NCBI GenBank assembly: GCA_025716855.1
Contig: JAIXMQ010000021.1
Coordinates: forward strand, 1 to 64,000
Reading direction: 5' to 3'
Length of the DNA: 64,000 nt
Source: Pilaira anomala
Lineage: Eukaryota > Mucoromycota > Mucoromycetes > Mucorales > Mucoraceae
Shown: positions 13,601-24,004 of the stretch, piece after piece
How the letters are laid out: each line of letters opens with the position of its first letter
Numbering within the stretch: position 1 is the first letter of the stretch
Notes under the pieces: model-generated
What the model saw: the letters and a program-made list of their open reading frames with translations, nothing else
Told to the model about the DNA's origin: nothing
The model's database searches: none
Position numbers and translations under genes: made by a program

Positions 13601-14367
13601 CGATCTAATTTACCTGCTCTTAAAAACAATGTACGATCATCACGTTCAACTTCATATTCATACCCAACGCCAAACACAACTAAATAAATCACTTTAATAA
13701 ATCAAGTTCATATTGGCAATTATTATTATTACCTTTGCGATGAAGTTGTAGTTTAGGTGGTCGCTTAATCTTTGCCATAAATAATTCAGAAAACTTCAAA
13801 ATCTTTCCTTTTTCAAAACCAGGAAACAATTGTTGAATATCTACTTTTTCATGATCGATATCCATAGGTTCAATACGTGTAACTACGTTTTGTTGTTGTT
13901 GTTCGTTTTTTTCTGCTTCTTTTTCCTGTTCGTCTTCTTCTTCTTCGTCGTCGTCATAATTTTCACTCACAAGTGCCAATCGTGACTTTGGTAGACTCTT
14001 TTGTAATATACCCATACCTCGTCGATAATACTTTTCTTGTTGATCGTCCGGTACTGTTTCGTCAAAATCGGAATAATCAACTGCATCCGAAGAATGAGCT
14101 GTAGGTATCACTGGTATTGACTCCATACTTTCTTCTTCATCTTCGTCGTCGTTTCTTGCTCTTTCTAAACCAAACGTATCATCACTAAAAATCTTTGATA
14201 TCACATCGGCATCAACACTTGAAAGTGTTTCTTTTAGATCCTATTCTATTCATTAATAACGTGTCGTTTTTTTTTTTATATTATTCTTTATAGTTTACAT
14301 CGTCTAGATCACTCTCAAGTCTTCCTTGCGCATCCACATTACCGAAAAAGTAACTTGAAAACGACAT
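10632..14367 (-). CDS. TAF1: Transcription initiation factor TFIID subunit 1 (TAF1)
   Basis: Seven exons (14367..14299, 14240..13733, 13679..11769, 11699..11506, 11444..11140, 11062..10876, 10808..10632) give 1116 aa, near yeast Taf1 (1066). Order: acidic N-terminal TBP-binding region; low-complexity acidic stretches; the large conserved TAF1 core (about 480-860) with GEPFVLDIGDTSPFMNFGN and YYNNLIRAPLF; a charged helical region; and a C-terminal zinc knuckle (RRCGNCGQLGHMKTNKNC, about residue 1060). There are no bromodomains, as in other fungi, where a separate Bdf protein supplies them. TAF1 scaffolds TFIID with TAF7 and contacts core promoters, acting in the nucleus. Start chosen because MSFSSYFFGNVD and the following exons are all in frame. 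Confidence 0.95.
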
Positions 14368-14954
14368 AATTTTTTTTTTATATGCTTATATTTTCTTTTT
14401 GGTTCTGGAAAAAAGAGCTCTTTTTATATTTTTTCTTACTCCCAAAAAATTTCGGAAGAGCGTGACGTAGTAGTTGTTGGATCGTTTCATGATACTTCAA
14501 CAGTTGCTTTAAAGCAAAAAGAAAGACTTTATTTAGATATACATGGGCATGTTTATTGCTAATTGTTTCTTGGTAGAGTATGATTATATTTTGGATAGAC
14601 AACCTATGATAATATTACCAGGATATCCATAATTCTGTTCTATAAAAGAGAGCGAAAAAAAAAAGAGACAATTAGATGATGATTTATAATCTATTAAGCA
14701 CTTTCATTTTATCTAACTAAGCGTAGCTTTATAAGAGGATATGTATTTATTTTTAAAGGCTGTATGTGAAAGAAAAGGAATATGAAAAAGACACAGCTTC
14801 ATATGTAATTTTAAGATTGTCAGTCTATACTACTTCTTTAACATCTCATACATAAGAGACGATATTTCTAATTAAGATATGTTACTATGTAGAAACTAAC
14901 ATAATTTCTCATCACTGCAAAGCATGTATTTAAAGACAATTTTATTATTATTAT
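14368..14954. other. Spacer upstream of TAF1, no gene seen
   Basis: 587 bp. A TCTATAAAAGAG TATA-like box at 14640-14651 points right, but no + gene follows. Otherwise AT-rich sequence, part of it the TAF1 promoter. Confidence 0.5.
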
Positions 14955-15574
14955 TTAAACAAACGATGTGTTTTGTGCTTCAAACAACTTCAACTCCACC
15001 AGTTCTTGCCTCAGAAGTTCATTCTTCTTCTCGGCTTCTTCTTCTTTTACAAAATAGAAGGACTTGTTATTCCAGTTGGATTGCAGGATTGCCCGCTTTT
15101 CGTCCTCCGTATTTTCAAGTTTTTCATACAACCACTCCACCTTGGTTCCAGTTTTTGACAAATCAACTTTTAAGGAAGCGATTTTCTTTTGACATTGAAC
15201 AAAAGCATCTTTTCTAGCCAAAAGATGCTTTTCAGTTTGAACAACTTTCTCCTCAAGTTCCTTTTTCTGTGCCAAGCACAACTTCATTTCATCTAAAATC
15301 AATGTTATTAGTTTTATGTAATCAAAAAAAAAAATATGATACATAATTTCATCTTACCTTCTGTGGGCAAGCCCAACATTCTTGCAACAAAGTATTTGAT
15401 ACCTTTTTTGAAGCAAACCTTGCAGTCGTGCAAGGTTTTTTTTAGACAACAATCAAGTTCAAAGTCATAGCAAACCAGTGCTAGAAAACAGAGTCTTAAC
15501 AAAAAGAACAAAATTGCTTCTTTTTCAGCGTTGGTATAGTAGGAGAGTGGAACTTTTAATAACAGTTCGTTCAT
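14955..15574 (-). CDS. Hypothetical coiled-coil protein
   Basis: Two exons (15574..15358, 15292..14955) join in frame to 184 aa; the GTAAGA donor and TTTTAG acceptor are good. I do not recognise the family. The N-terminal ~70 residues are hydrophobic and Cys-rich (LCFLALVCYDFELDCCLKK, CKVCFKKG) and end in ARMLGLPTE. The C-terminal ~110 residues are charged heptad-like helix (KKELEEKVVQTEKHLLARK, EEEAEKKNELLRQELVELK), predicting a coiled coil. Its size and layout fit a small structural or complex subunit, but nothing proves this. It is on the same strand as TAF1 and the amidotransferase, with separate spacers. Codon use resembles the neighbours. Confidence 0.6.
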
Positions 15575-16328
15575 GTTTGTGATATTCAGTAAAGAAAAAA
15601 AGAAGGCATGTGAATTTTTTTTTATCTGTTTATATTTTTGACAGTGTTATGATGTCAAAAGCATGTAAATGTTTTTTTTTTTTTTTTTTTTGCATAGATT
15701 TTCCCACTTAGATAATTACGCCCAATTAATTTTTTAACATTTGACCAACTTTAATAAAGTTCAATGTTTATACTCCCACATCCTTCTTCTTTTTTATATT
15801 TATTATCATCTTCTTTTTATACACAATAACTATCATGAATAATGAGTAGAATTTAATAATGTAGTTATAGTTCTATTAATGAAAGTATGCATAAATCGAG
15901 TACTCTTAAAATAGAAGGTTCTGCTGCTTTGAACCTATCTTCTTCAATTTTTTGAATTAGAAATGATACTATGTAACAACCCTTCAATATTGCTTTTTTA
16001 AGCATTCAGTAGTCTTTTTTGTTTTTTTTTTCTATATCTAAACCTTATACAATGAATGGCTGCAATTTTAGTACCTGCCATTGGTTTTCCTAAAATCGAA
16101 ACGCCTTTTCATAAAATTTACAAGTGACTTTGGAGTTCTGAGGAACATCTTCAAGGATGCACTGACTGTATAATTCCATAGTACACCTAAATTTATTATA
16201 GTGTCTTATTTCATATGACTTGTGTTTATCTCTAAGTAATACTGTGAAATAGGACAAGAAATTACATAATTGATTTTTAGAAATAATATATATATATATA
16301 TACAAGACTTTTTATTTAGTTAAAGAAT
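15575..16328. other. Spacer, no convincing gene
   Basis: 754 bp, AT-rich. Holds a 21-T run (15672-15692) and TA repeats near 16288. A minus-strand ORF of 71 codons (16305..16090) lies just beyond the amidotransferase stop, but its start is TA-repeat sequence and it has no recognisable domain. Confidence 0.5.
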
Positions 16329-17187
16329 TTACTCGAGCTTTTCAAGAATGAAATCCAACACCTTTTCAGCAAACCAAACATCTTCCATTTCAGGGTAAGC
16401 ATTTTCTAATGATTCAAGAGCAGCATCAGCTAAATGTTCTTCAAGTGCTCCATTCGCGATACGAATCTTGATCATATCAATCATAGTATCTCGATTAAAT
16501 TCTGGGTGGCCCTGAATTGAAATACATTGCAAGTTCTCAGATACCACAATATGGTTAGGTGTACTGTTCTCTGTGTAAGCTAATGTCTTGAACCCCTTTG
16601 GTAATACAGTAACATGATCTTTATGAAATTGATTAATACGAATTGAATCCTTTTTTGTCTTGAAGAATCTCTTTCCTTCTTCATTTAAGTTGAGTGCCAT
16701 CCAGCCAATCTATTATAAATAAAAAGCGTGATAAGTACATTACACTCTTCTATACTATTATATTACTCATGCTATTTACCTCCCATCCTGCTTTGTTAAT
16801 TTCCGATTTGCCGCCAGCAGCACGATTAATAATTTGATGTCCAAAGCAAATACCAACCAACTTGACGTCCTTGACATGATCTGTTTGAACCTTCTTTAAG
16901 AAATCAACCAATTTCAAAATCCATGGATCTTGTCCTTCTGCGCTACAATCAGACCCAGTCAAAAGAATTGCATTGTACTTGTGGTTAGCGATATCTTCAA
17001 AGGAAGGGTATTCTTGTTTTTCAATCACATCAAATTGCTCCCAATCAATTGAGAGGTGTTCATTTCCTGCTGCCTTATCAAAGACTGCATCAAATTGTTC
17101 ATCATGTTCTCCAAGATGTTCTACCAAATCGGGTAAAGGGTTATCTGTCTTGAGTAAAGCAATACGTAACTTTGTGTGTTCAGGCAT
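16329..17187 (-). CDS. Class I glutamine amidotransferase-like protein
   Basis: Two exons (17187..16780, 16709..16329) give 262 aa. The class I GATase fold is evident: ILLTGSDCSAEGQDPWI, the nucleophile elbow GICFGHQII (Cys about residue 115), FHKDHVTVLP, and the catalytic His-Glu pair in SIQGHPEF. The triad Cys-His-Glu is intact. It is a stand-alone domain of the size of the fungal YLR126C-like group, which lacks a fused synthetase. Such proteins are thought to hydrolyse glutamine or gamma-glutamyl amides; the in vivo substrate is not established. Likely cytosolic, as no targeting signal is seen. The start MPEHTKLRIALLKTD begins at the first beta strand. Confidence 0.88.
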
Positions 17188-17668
17188 ATTTATATGTAAA
17201 TAACTATTATTAAAAAGAAGAAGGGAATTGCAATTTTTTAATCCCTTTTTTATATAAAAAAAAAACCCCCTTGATAATATTTAACTATGACGCTAGTAAG
17301 ATAAGTTAATATTTCATCATGACAAAGTATCCAATTAGGCGGATTTGAATGGCTCTAAAAAAGTATAATTTTTCTTTTTGACAGATCCCATTTTTAAAAT
17401 TCAGTCAACAATATGATGACATTATTTCTTATCAATTTTACCAAAGAAAATAAAAAGGCAATTGACTTGAATTTATTGAAAAAGAAGCAATTGATTTCAA
17501 ATTAGTGGAACTGATTCACTGAAAAAAAAGGTCTCAGATTGTCTTCAATTTTGTTTGATACACAAAAGTAGAACTACTTTGTATACAGAAAAATAGAACT
17601 GGATGAGCCTAAAAAAAAAAAAAAAAAATTCTAAGAAAAACGGAACATTTACATCACTAGTTTAGATA
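17188..17668. other. Spacer between two minus-strand genes
   Basis: 481 bp holding the amidotransferase promoter. AT-rich with A-runs; a loose TTGATTTCAA/ATTGACTTGAA inverted motif occurs near 17460-17500. No gene seen. Confidence 0.5.
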
Positions 17669-18673
17669 TTAGAACAAACCTTTAGGAACACCTAAATCTT
17701 TACAACTTTTAAACCCAAGCTTATTCATCAAGAAATCATGATAATCTGCTGGTAAAAACTTAAAATCCGCTACATCCACTTGCAAATTCTTGGCCTTAGT
17801 ATATTTTAATTCCTGTAGTTCTAACACAAATACTCCACCTCGATTTAAACAATCATACACTTTTTTAAAAAATGATTTGATACCTTTATCTCCACCATGC
17901 AATTGAATCCATTTCGTCAAACTCAACCTAATACATGTAAAATAAAATTAATAATAATACTAAATAATAATAATAATAATAAAGAAATCACTTTACGCCA
18001 AAATGGTATCGTAATGTGCATCATTTGGATTATACACTTCTTCTGTCCAATCAATCGCTTCAAACTCAACAGTCCATGGAAACTTTGTACGTTCAAAGTT
18101 TGGTGGCACCGTCATCGGCACAAGTCCATACATATTCGATAAACACTTTGGAAAATAATGGCTTTGTAAACTAAGGTCAAACTTTTTAGGTCTTTCTTCC
18201 TTTGGATCACTTAGAGAATATGTCACTCGAAGGTTCGTGTTTGCCTTTCGAATCAATCCTTGGTCAATATCCACGCCTTTAATATAACTTGGCTTATATT
18301 CAACTGCTAGTGCAATCGTAATATTGCCCGAATTACATCCAAGATCCAATACTCTTTTCTCGTTAAACAAACTTGAATCTAATAGATCCACGCGATGATC
18401 AATCTTGGCATCGCCTTGCAAATGTCGTGTACTAAACAAAAAAAAAATATATATATATATATATTTAATAACTCAATGAGTAGAACACGTCTACAGTTTG
18501 AATAAAACGAACGTGTAATAACTTGGATAGTTTCCATAATTTGAAGTTCCAAACTTGAGTTTCTTTTCTGGTGCTTTAGGTGGTGTAACTGCTCCTACAG
18601 TGATATGAATTGGCCTATGATTATGCTTCTTTTGTGCTCTATCACTTGTATTTTGTGACGAAGTACGTTTCAT
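17669..18673 (-). CDS. Bin3-type RNA 5'-gamma-phosphate methyltransferase (MePCE-like)
   Basis: Three exons (18673..18513, 18431..17997, 17927..17669) give 284 aa. Features: an N-terminal basic tail; FGTSNYGNYPSYY, matching the family's GNY..YY motif; the SAM-binding motif RVLDLGCNSGNIT; the acidic loop GVDIDQGLI; and the Bin3 C-terminal core DTILALSLTKWIQLHGGDKG followed by FFKKVYDCLNRGGVFVLE. Bin3 enzymes transfer methyl from SAM to the gamma-phosphate of pol III RNAs (7SK in animals, U6 in fission yeast). Here U6 or a similar small RNA is the likely substrate, in the nucleus. The first intron uses a GTTCGT donor, weaker than the others, but the join restores the motif. Confidence 0.9.
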
Positions 18674-18685
18674 GATAAATAGATA

Positions 18686-18717
18686 ATTTAAAAAAAAAAA
18701 AGAAAAAGAAAAAGAAA

Positions 18718-18749
<32 letters not shown>

Positions 18750-18763
18750 GAAAAGTAAAAGAA
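18686..18763. repeat. (AAAAAG)n purine tract
   Basis: Imperfect hexamer repeat of A-runs and single Gs in the 110-bp spacer between the Kin1 stop and the Bin3 start. It is a simple-sequence tract, likely polymorphic between isolates. Confidence 0.85.
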
Positions 18764-18783
18764 AAGATTTATTTACATACTAA

Positions 18784-21114
18784 TTATAACCTTAAATCTT
18801 GTAATATTCTAGTGCATGTGTTCTTATACTGCCAAGTATCTCCACTCACTTTTCTAAATTGAATACCACGCATACCCAATAACCAAGGAATCTTGACAAT
18901 ATATATATCAAATCTCACACAAAATGGATCTGTTCGTTTATAGTTATCATTCTTCTCCTCTTGTTGATTAATACCAAAAAAGTCAATACCTGTATGAGCA
19001 TCAATTGACATACAACATTCAAACCGGTCATTATTCTCTCTGTATTCAATATCCGATTTCTGTATCAATACTCGAATAATTTCATACCGAATATCACTTG
19101 CTTTTTTATTAGATGTCGTCGAGACCGAGAATAAGCCCTTGAGATAGATAGGATGTGCATGACCCACATTTTTATGATGACTTGGATTATTTATGACTTG
19201 ATTACTACTGTTATTAGCAGAGTTTAATGAATAATCTCTTGATTTAGGTTGATTATTAGGCATTGAATTACGGTAATATGGATCATGATTGGTATTATCT
19301 TTCTTCTTTTGATCTTGATGCATTGTAGCTCTTCGAATGAGTTGATTAATTCTTTTACTAAGCTTTCTAGTTTTAGTAGTAGTGGTAGTAGTAGCTGGTA
19401 TACCGGAACTCATTTGATCTGATTCGTTTAATGAAGACCTTGGACTTAATTCTGAGCTTGTAGACTCGTCATATGTAGTAGTATTACTATGGTGTATTTT
19501 TGATTTCCCATTTGCTGTATAAGAGAATCCAATAGGGGGTGATAACCGATGTAATGATTTATTATTTGTTGATAAAGCAGCAGCAGTAGCAGCAGCATTA
19601 ACATGTTCCATACGTTCCTTGACAAGATGGTAAATAGAAATTAAAGGATGATAAGCAGCTGGAATAGACTGTGGATCATCCATTGCACACACATACGATT
19701 TTTGTTGTTTAAATAATCCAGATGAATGTTTAATATATTTATCATTCAATGATAATTTTTTAGCTGCAATTTGATATTCTTCTTTTGATATAATTTCTTC
19801 TAATTCCTTTTGAATTTGTTCACTTGTACCAAATTCAAATCCTTGCATACCTTCAATCACTTTTTTATCAAGTGGTAATTCTAATGGTTTTCGCTTTGGT
19901 ACATGATTATCGATTGGGCTTGAATAACCTTTCATCATCCAAGCATGAACTCTAAGTTCTGACATTGAAGCTCTTTTTGTAGGTTCAATTACCAGCATAC
20001 GACGCAATATATCCTTGGCATCTAAAATAGTTATTATTTAATTTATTTTGTATTTTTTATATTAATATTTAAATATTATATTTTTACCAAAAGATAAATG
20101 ACTAGGATAGTCTATAACGCCATGTTTGACTTTACCATGTAATCCACCTACTGTTGAATCATCAAATGGTACTTTACCACATAAAAGTATATAAATAACT
20201 ACACCAAAACTCCAAACATCAATTTCAGGTCCAGTATATAATTTTCCTTTTAATAATTCGGGTGCTGCAAAATAAAGTGAGCCACAAAATGTGGATAAAT
20301 GTGATCTGGGTGAGAATAGATTAGATAAGCCGAAATCAATAATCTTGATATTTCCACTCTTTGAAATCAAGATATTTTCGACCTTGAGATCTATGTTTTT
20401 ATTGTTATTACTTAGTAACTGGTTCTGTTTCTATGGTAACAATTTTATTGTTGTTATCGTTACTAACCTCTGTGAACAATAGAATTACGATGGCAATAAT
20501 CTGATAAATAAAAAAAAAGAAAAAGAAAATCAATATAAATAATCAATATAAATAGAGTTAAATATTCACCAAGTGCGCTCGCAATTTGTCTGGAAAACAA
20601 TCTAGCTTGTTTTTCCTTTAATCGACCATGCGAGATAACATAATCCAAAAGCTGACCACCATCTACATATTCCATAAACAGATAATAATAATTATCCATT
20701 AATACCATTTCTTGTACACTCGCAATAAACGGATGATCCAATAATGTCATCATACTCGATTCTCGTATCGTTCGAATTTCTCGACTGATTTCTGTCGTAT
20801 TTTTTGCCTTATTATTACTCACAAGACGTGACACAATTTTGACAGCAACCTATTATTTTAAATGAGTTTCATTTCTTTTATATGACCTGATCTTTTTTTT
20901 TTTTTTTTTTAAAAAAAAACCCCATTTTTTTTATATTTGTATTTACATCTTTATTTGTTTCTGTATTTAATGCTAATTTGACTTTGCCCATAGATCCTCT
21001 GCCCAATGTCTTTGATAAAATGTATTTTCCAACTCGTTTTCTCGGTTTACTTATCATATCTATTTTTTCATTTTTAATAAATGGTAACATTTCACTTTTT
21101 GTTTGAAGCAGCAT
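18784..21114 (-). CDS. Kin1/MARK-family Ser/Thr kinase with C-terminal KA1 domain
   Basis: Five exons (21114..20947, 20849..20570, 20500..20468, 20390..20088, 20021..18784) give 673 aa. Exon 3 is only 33 nt and encodes the run into the catalytic loop. The kinase domain starts at [26 protein letters not shown] has the ATP Lys; HRDLKVEN the catalytic loop; IDFGLSN the Mg loop; [13 protein letters not shown] the activation loop. It ends with [15 protein letters not shown] Ser/Asn/Thr-rich linker leads to a KA1 domain (about 570-673; [27 protein letters not shown]), which binds acidic membrane lipids. Kin1 kinases act in polarity, exocytosis and septation. At about 670 aa it is shorter than ascomycete Kin1 (over 1000), mostly in the linker. 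Confidence 0.92.
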
Positions 21115-21626
21115 TTTAGCTTTATTATTCTATTTTGTTTTTATATAAAGAGAAAAAAATCAAGAAGAAACAGAAAATAAAAATTAACAAGAGAAAAGAG
21201 AAAAGAGAAATAAATTAGATATAGATATATATATATGTATACAAAAAAAAAATGGCTTTTCGATACAATAATGCAAACTTCATCTCCATTGGATCGGGGA
21301 GTCGCCTTTGAGTTTGAATTTTCTAACACATCATATTTTTTTTTTGTTCTTGTACAAATTTTTAAACGATAATTTTAAATGATAATTGACATACTATAAT
21401 AAAAACACATGTAAACACAGTGAAAAAAAAAGTTAAAGTAAAAAAAGAGAGGGGAAGACTTTATATAAATATAGAAAAGATCAAAACAAGACGTGACTAA
21501 TAGATCGATGCTAAGCCATTACGTTGTTATAAACCCGTAGTGAAGTGTTTATTTATGCGCTTTTTTTTTCCTCTCTTTCTCTTCCAACAGCAAAAAAAAA
21601 AAGAAAAAAGAAAAAAGAAAAAAAAA
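21115..21626. promoter_or_regulatory. Divergent promoter between Kin1-like and Sel1 genes
   Basis: 512 bp. TATATAAATATAG near 21462 is a candidate TATA element. A purine tract (AAAAAAG units, 21595-21626) runs straight into the Sel1 start codon. Confidence 0.45.
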
Positions 21627-22477
21627 ATGCCTTCTTTGTCTCGTAAGTGTGTTCACACCTATAACTTAAAACTGAAACAGAGAGAGATTAAAATAAAACC
21701 GTAGCACACGATAATTATAAAACAGGTGTTTTACAGTACAAAAAACAAAACCATGCATTAGCTTTTTCTCATTTTCTACAAGCAGCCAAACGAAACCATA
21801 CTTTATCTCAATACTATCTAGCCGTACTTTATCAACGAGGAAAAGGTGTACAACAAGATTATGATCAAGCCTTTCGATGGTTTAAACTCGTAGCTGAAAA
21901 AGGTGACGATAACGCAAGGTATAAAGTAGGTGATATGTATTACCATGGTCAAGGTGTCACTCAAGACCTAAAAAAGGCCATGCTCTGGTTCACAAAAGCC
22001 GCAAACAATGGACACCCTGCTTCACAAAACTATCTTGGTTTCTTATATCAACTTCAATCTAATTTTACTGACGCTTTCTTTTGGTATAAGGTATCCGCTG
22101 ATTCAAATGATACGGACGCTGAGAATAATGTAGGAAATATGTATCATCAGGGCCTTGGCACCTCAAAAGACTATAAATTGGCTTTGATTTATTATCAAAG
22201 ATCGGCAGAAAAAGGAAATATCTTTGCTCAACAAAATATCGCCTATTTATATCGATTAGGTTTCTTGGGTGTACCACAAAATTTAGAATTATCTCTTCAT
22301 TGGTACCATCAATCTGCATTATCTGGAAACCCTTCTGCTCAGCTTGAATTAGGTAAAATGTATTTAGAAGGTTTAGGTACTTCTGTCAATCCATTTTTAG
22401 CTCAAGAATGGTTTATCACTGCTTTAAATAATGGAAATCAAGATGCAAAATCTTTTATCGATAATAATAAAATTTAA
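21627..22477 (+). CDS. Sel1-repeat protein (short)
   Basis: Two exons (21627..21642, 21726..22477) give 255 aa. Exon 1 is just 16 nt (MPSLS plus one base). At least five Sel1-like repeats of about 36 residues fill the protein, e.g. VLYQRGKGVQQDYDQAFRWFK, MYYHGQGVTQDLKKAMLWFTKAA and MYLEGLGTSVNPFLAQEWF. One repeat (YQLQSNFTDAFFWYK) lacks the G-G loop. Sel1 repeats form alpha-solenoid scaffolds for protein complexes; fungal examples act in chitin synthase activation and ER-associated degradation. No transmembrane or signal segment is seen, so a cytosolic scaffold is likely. The gene ends 8 bp from the convergent DGAT2 stop. A longer paralogue lies at 42960. Confidence 0.88.
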
Positions 22478-22485
22478 ATATATAT

Positions 22486-23752
22486 TTAATTTATAATACG
22501 AAGTTCTTGCTTTCTATCTTTAGCATAAATATCTTTATACTTGTTATAAATATTTTCTAATTCTTCAATATATAATCTTTGTGTTTCTAACAATTGCTCT
22601 TCTGTAGCCTCTGTCTGGCCTTCTTTTAATTTAGGAACTGCAATTGGTTTACCAACTACAAAAATAATTACGTGTGTGAATGCTCAGCAAATATATAATA
22701 ATAATAATCATATTCTCTACTTTACCAACTGTAACTATTTCATGTCGATAAGGAAGTAATCCAACATCATCTATACAAATAATAATAATAATAATAAAAA
22801 TATATATAGGTTACTTTCAATTGAAAACGCGTATAAGTGTATCTTAATACTCTCTCATCTATTTACAGTTAAATATACCCCGTGCATGAAACAAAGGTAA
22901 CGTAAATCCAAGCATTTTCTGCATCTTCTTTTGAATTTTATAAAGTCTGCTTCCATTACTATTATCTACTTGATCATATAAATCATTTTCTCCAAAAGAA
23001 AATGTAGGTACTAAATCCGCCTCATGTCGAATCGCCAATTTAATAAATCCTAATCGTCTCTTTAACGTTAAATCCGCAATTCCAGGTCGAGCACTCAACG
23101 ATTCCGCTGCTCCTCCAATCACAATCACAATCGATCTTCCTGGTCCAGAACTCAAGATCCTTTCACATGAATCACGTGAGACAGACGCAATACCACACGC
23201 CAAAATAATATCACGATAAATAGGAAACTTGAAATTCGTCGTCAACGTCAATAAAGAAGGTTGAATACCTGGAAATAATTCACTAAATCCTGTCGCTTCT
23301 GTTGCAAAATTCGCAAATGCTCCCATACTAATAATGCCATGAGGGTGATATCCAAACACATAATTCTTTTTCGCATCCAATTCCGCTTCTTTCACTAACT
23401 TGACTGGAAAATACCCTGCAAAATAATTCCAACAACTTAATCGTCGGAACCAATCTGACCTACGTCCACCATGCTCTGGCGATTGATCGCGCCAAAGATA
23501 GATTAGGTAAGCGAAATGCAAGGGCCATAAAAATGGTAACCATAGTGACCAAAAAAAGATAGACAAACAATTGCCTAATAAAAATACCCACACCAACACC
23601 GTGGCTGTCTGAACTCTTCTTTCAAACGGAATACCTCGCATGGGTGCCCACCTAACATTCGGCACTACCTCCGTAAGTGCTTCCGATACCTTTTTCACTT
23701 GAGGAAGTATCTTTCTGCTTTTTTCCTTTTCCTTTGTTATTTGTTGTACCAT
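22486..23752 (-). CDS. DGA1: Diacylglycerol O-acyltransferase type 2 (DGAT2)
   Basis: Three exons (23752..22867, 22770..22726, 22655..22486) give 366 aa. Two closely spaced membrane helices (about residues 50-88, VLVWVFLLGNCLSIFFW and LWLPFLWPLHFAYLIYLW) form the ER hairpin. Conserved DGAT2 blocks follow: RRLSCWNYFAGYFPVKLVK (YFP motif), YVFGYHPHGIISMG (HPHG active site), RDIILACGIASVSRDSC, and RSIVIVIGGAAESL. The C-terminus carries VVGKPIAVPKLKEGQ. The enzyme adds an acyl-CoA chain to diacylglycerol, the last step of triacylglycerol synthesis, at ER or lipid droplets. Wax synthase or MGAT activity within the DGAT2 family cannot be excluded. Divergent from a lipase-like gene, sharing a 252-bp promoter. 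Confidence 0.94.
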
Positions 23753-24004
23753 ACTTGAAAGAGAGAAAAAAAAAGAAAAAGAAAAGAAAATGAGAGAAAA
23801 AGGGAATTTGAAATAAATAAAACTAAAACTAAAAAATTTATGATGAAAACATGCGCTTAATTTTCATGTGACAAAAAAGGTTGGATTCGTAACCGTAACA
23901 CAAATCGCTTATTATAAAATACTTTTTACTCGTCTTCTTTTCGGCGCTTCCCCTTTTATTTTTTCACCTTTTTTTTTTTTTTACTTTACCGCGTCTTTAT
24001 ACAT
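23753..24004. promoter_or_regulatory. Shared divergent promoter of DGAT2 and esterase
   Basis: 252 bp between the two ATGs. Contains a GA-rich half next to DGAT2, a TTATAAAAT TATA-like element at 23912-23920, and a T/C-rich stretch up to the esterase start. Confidence 0.5.
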
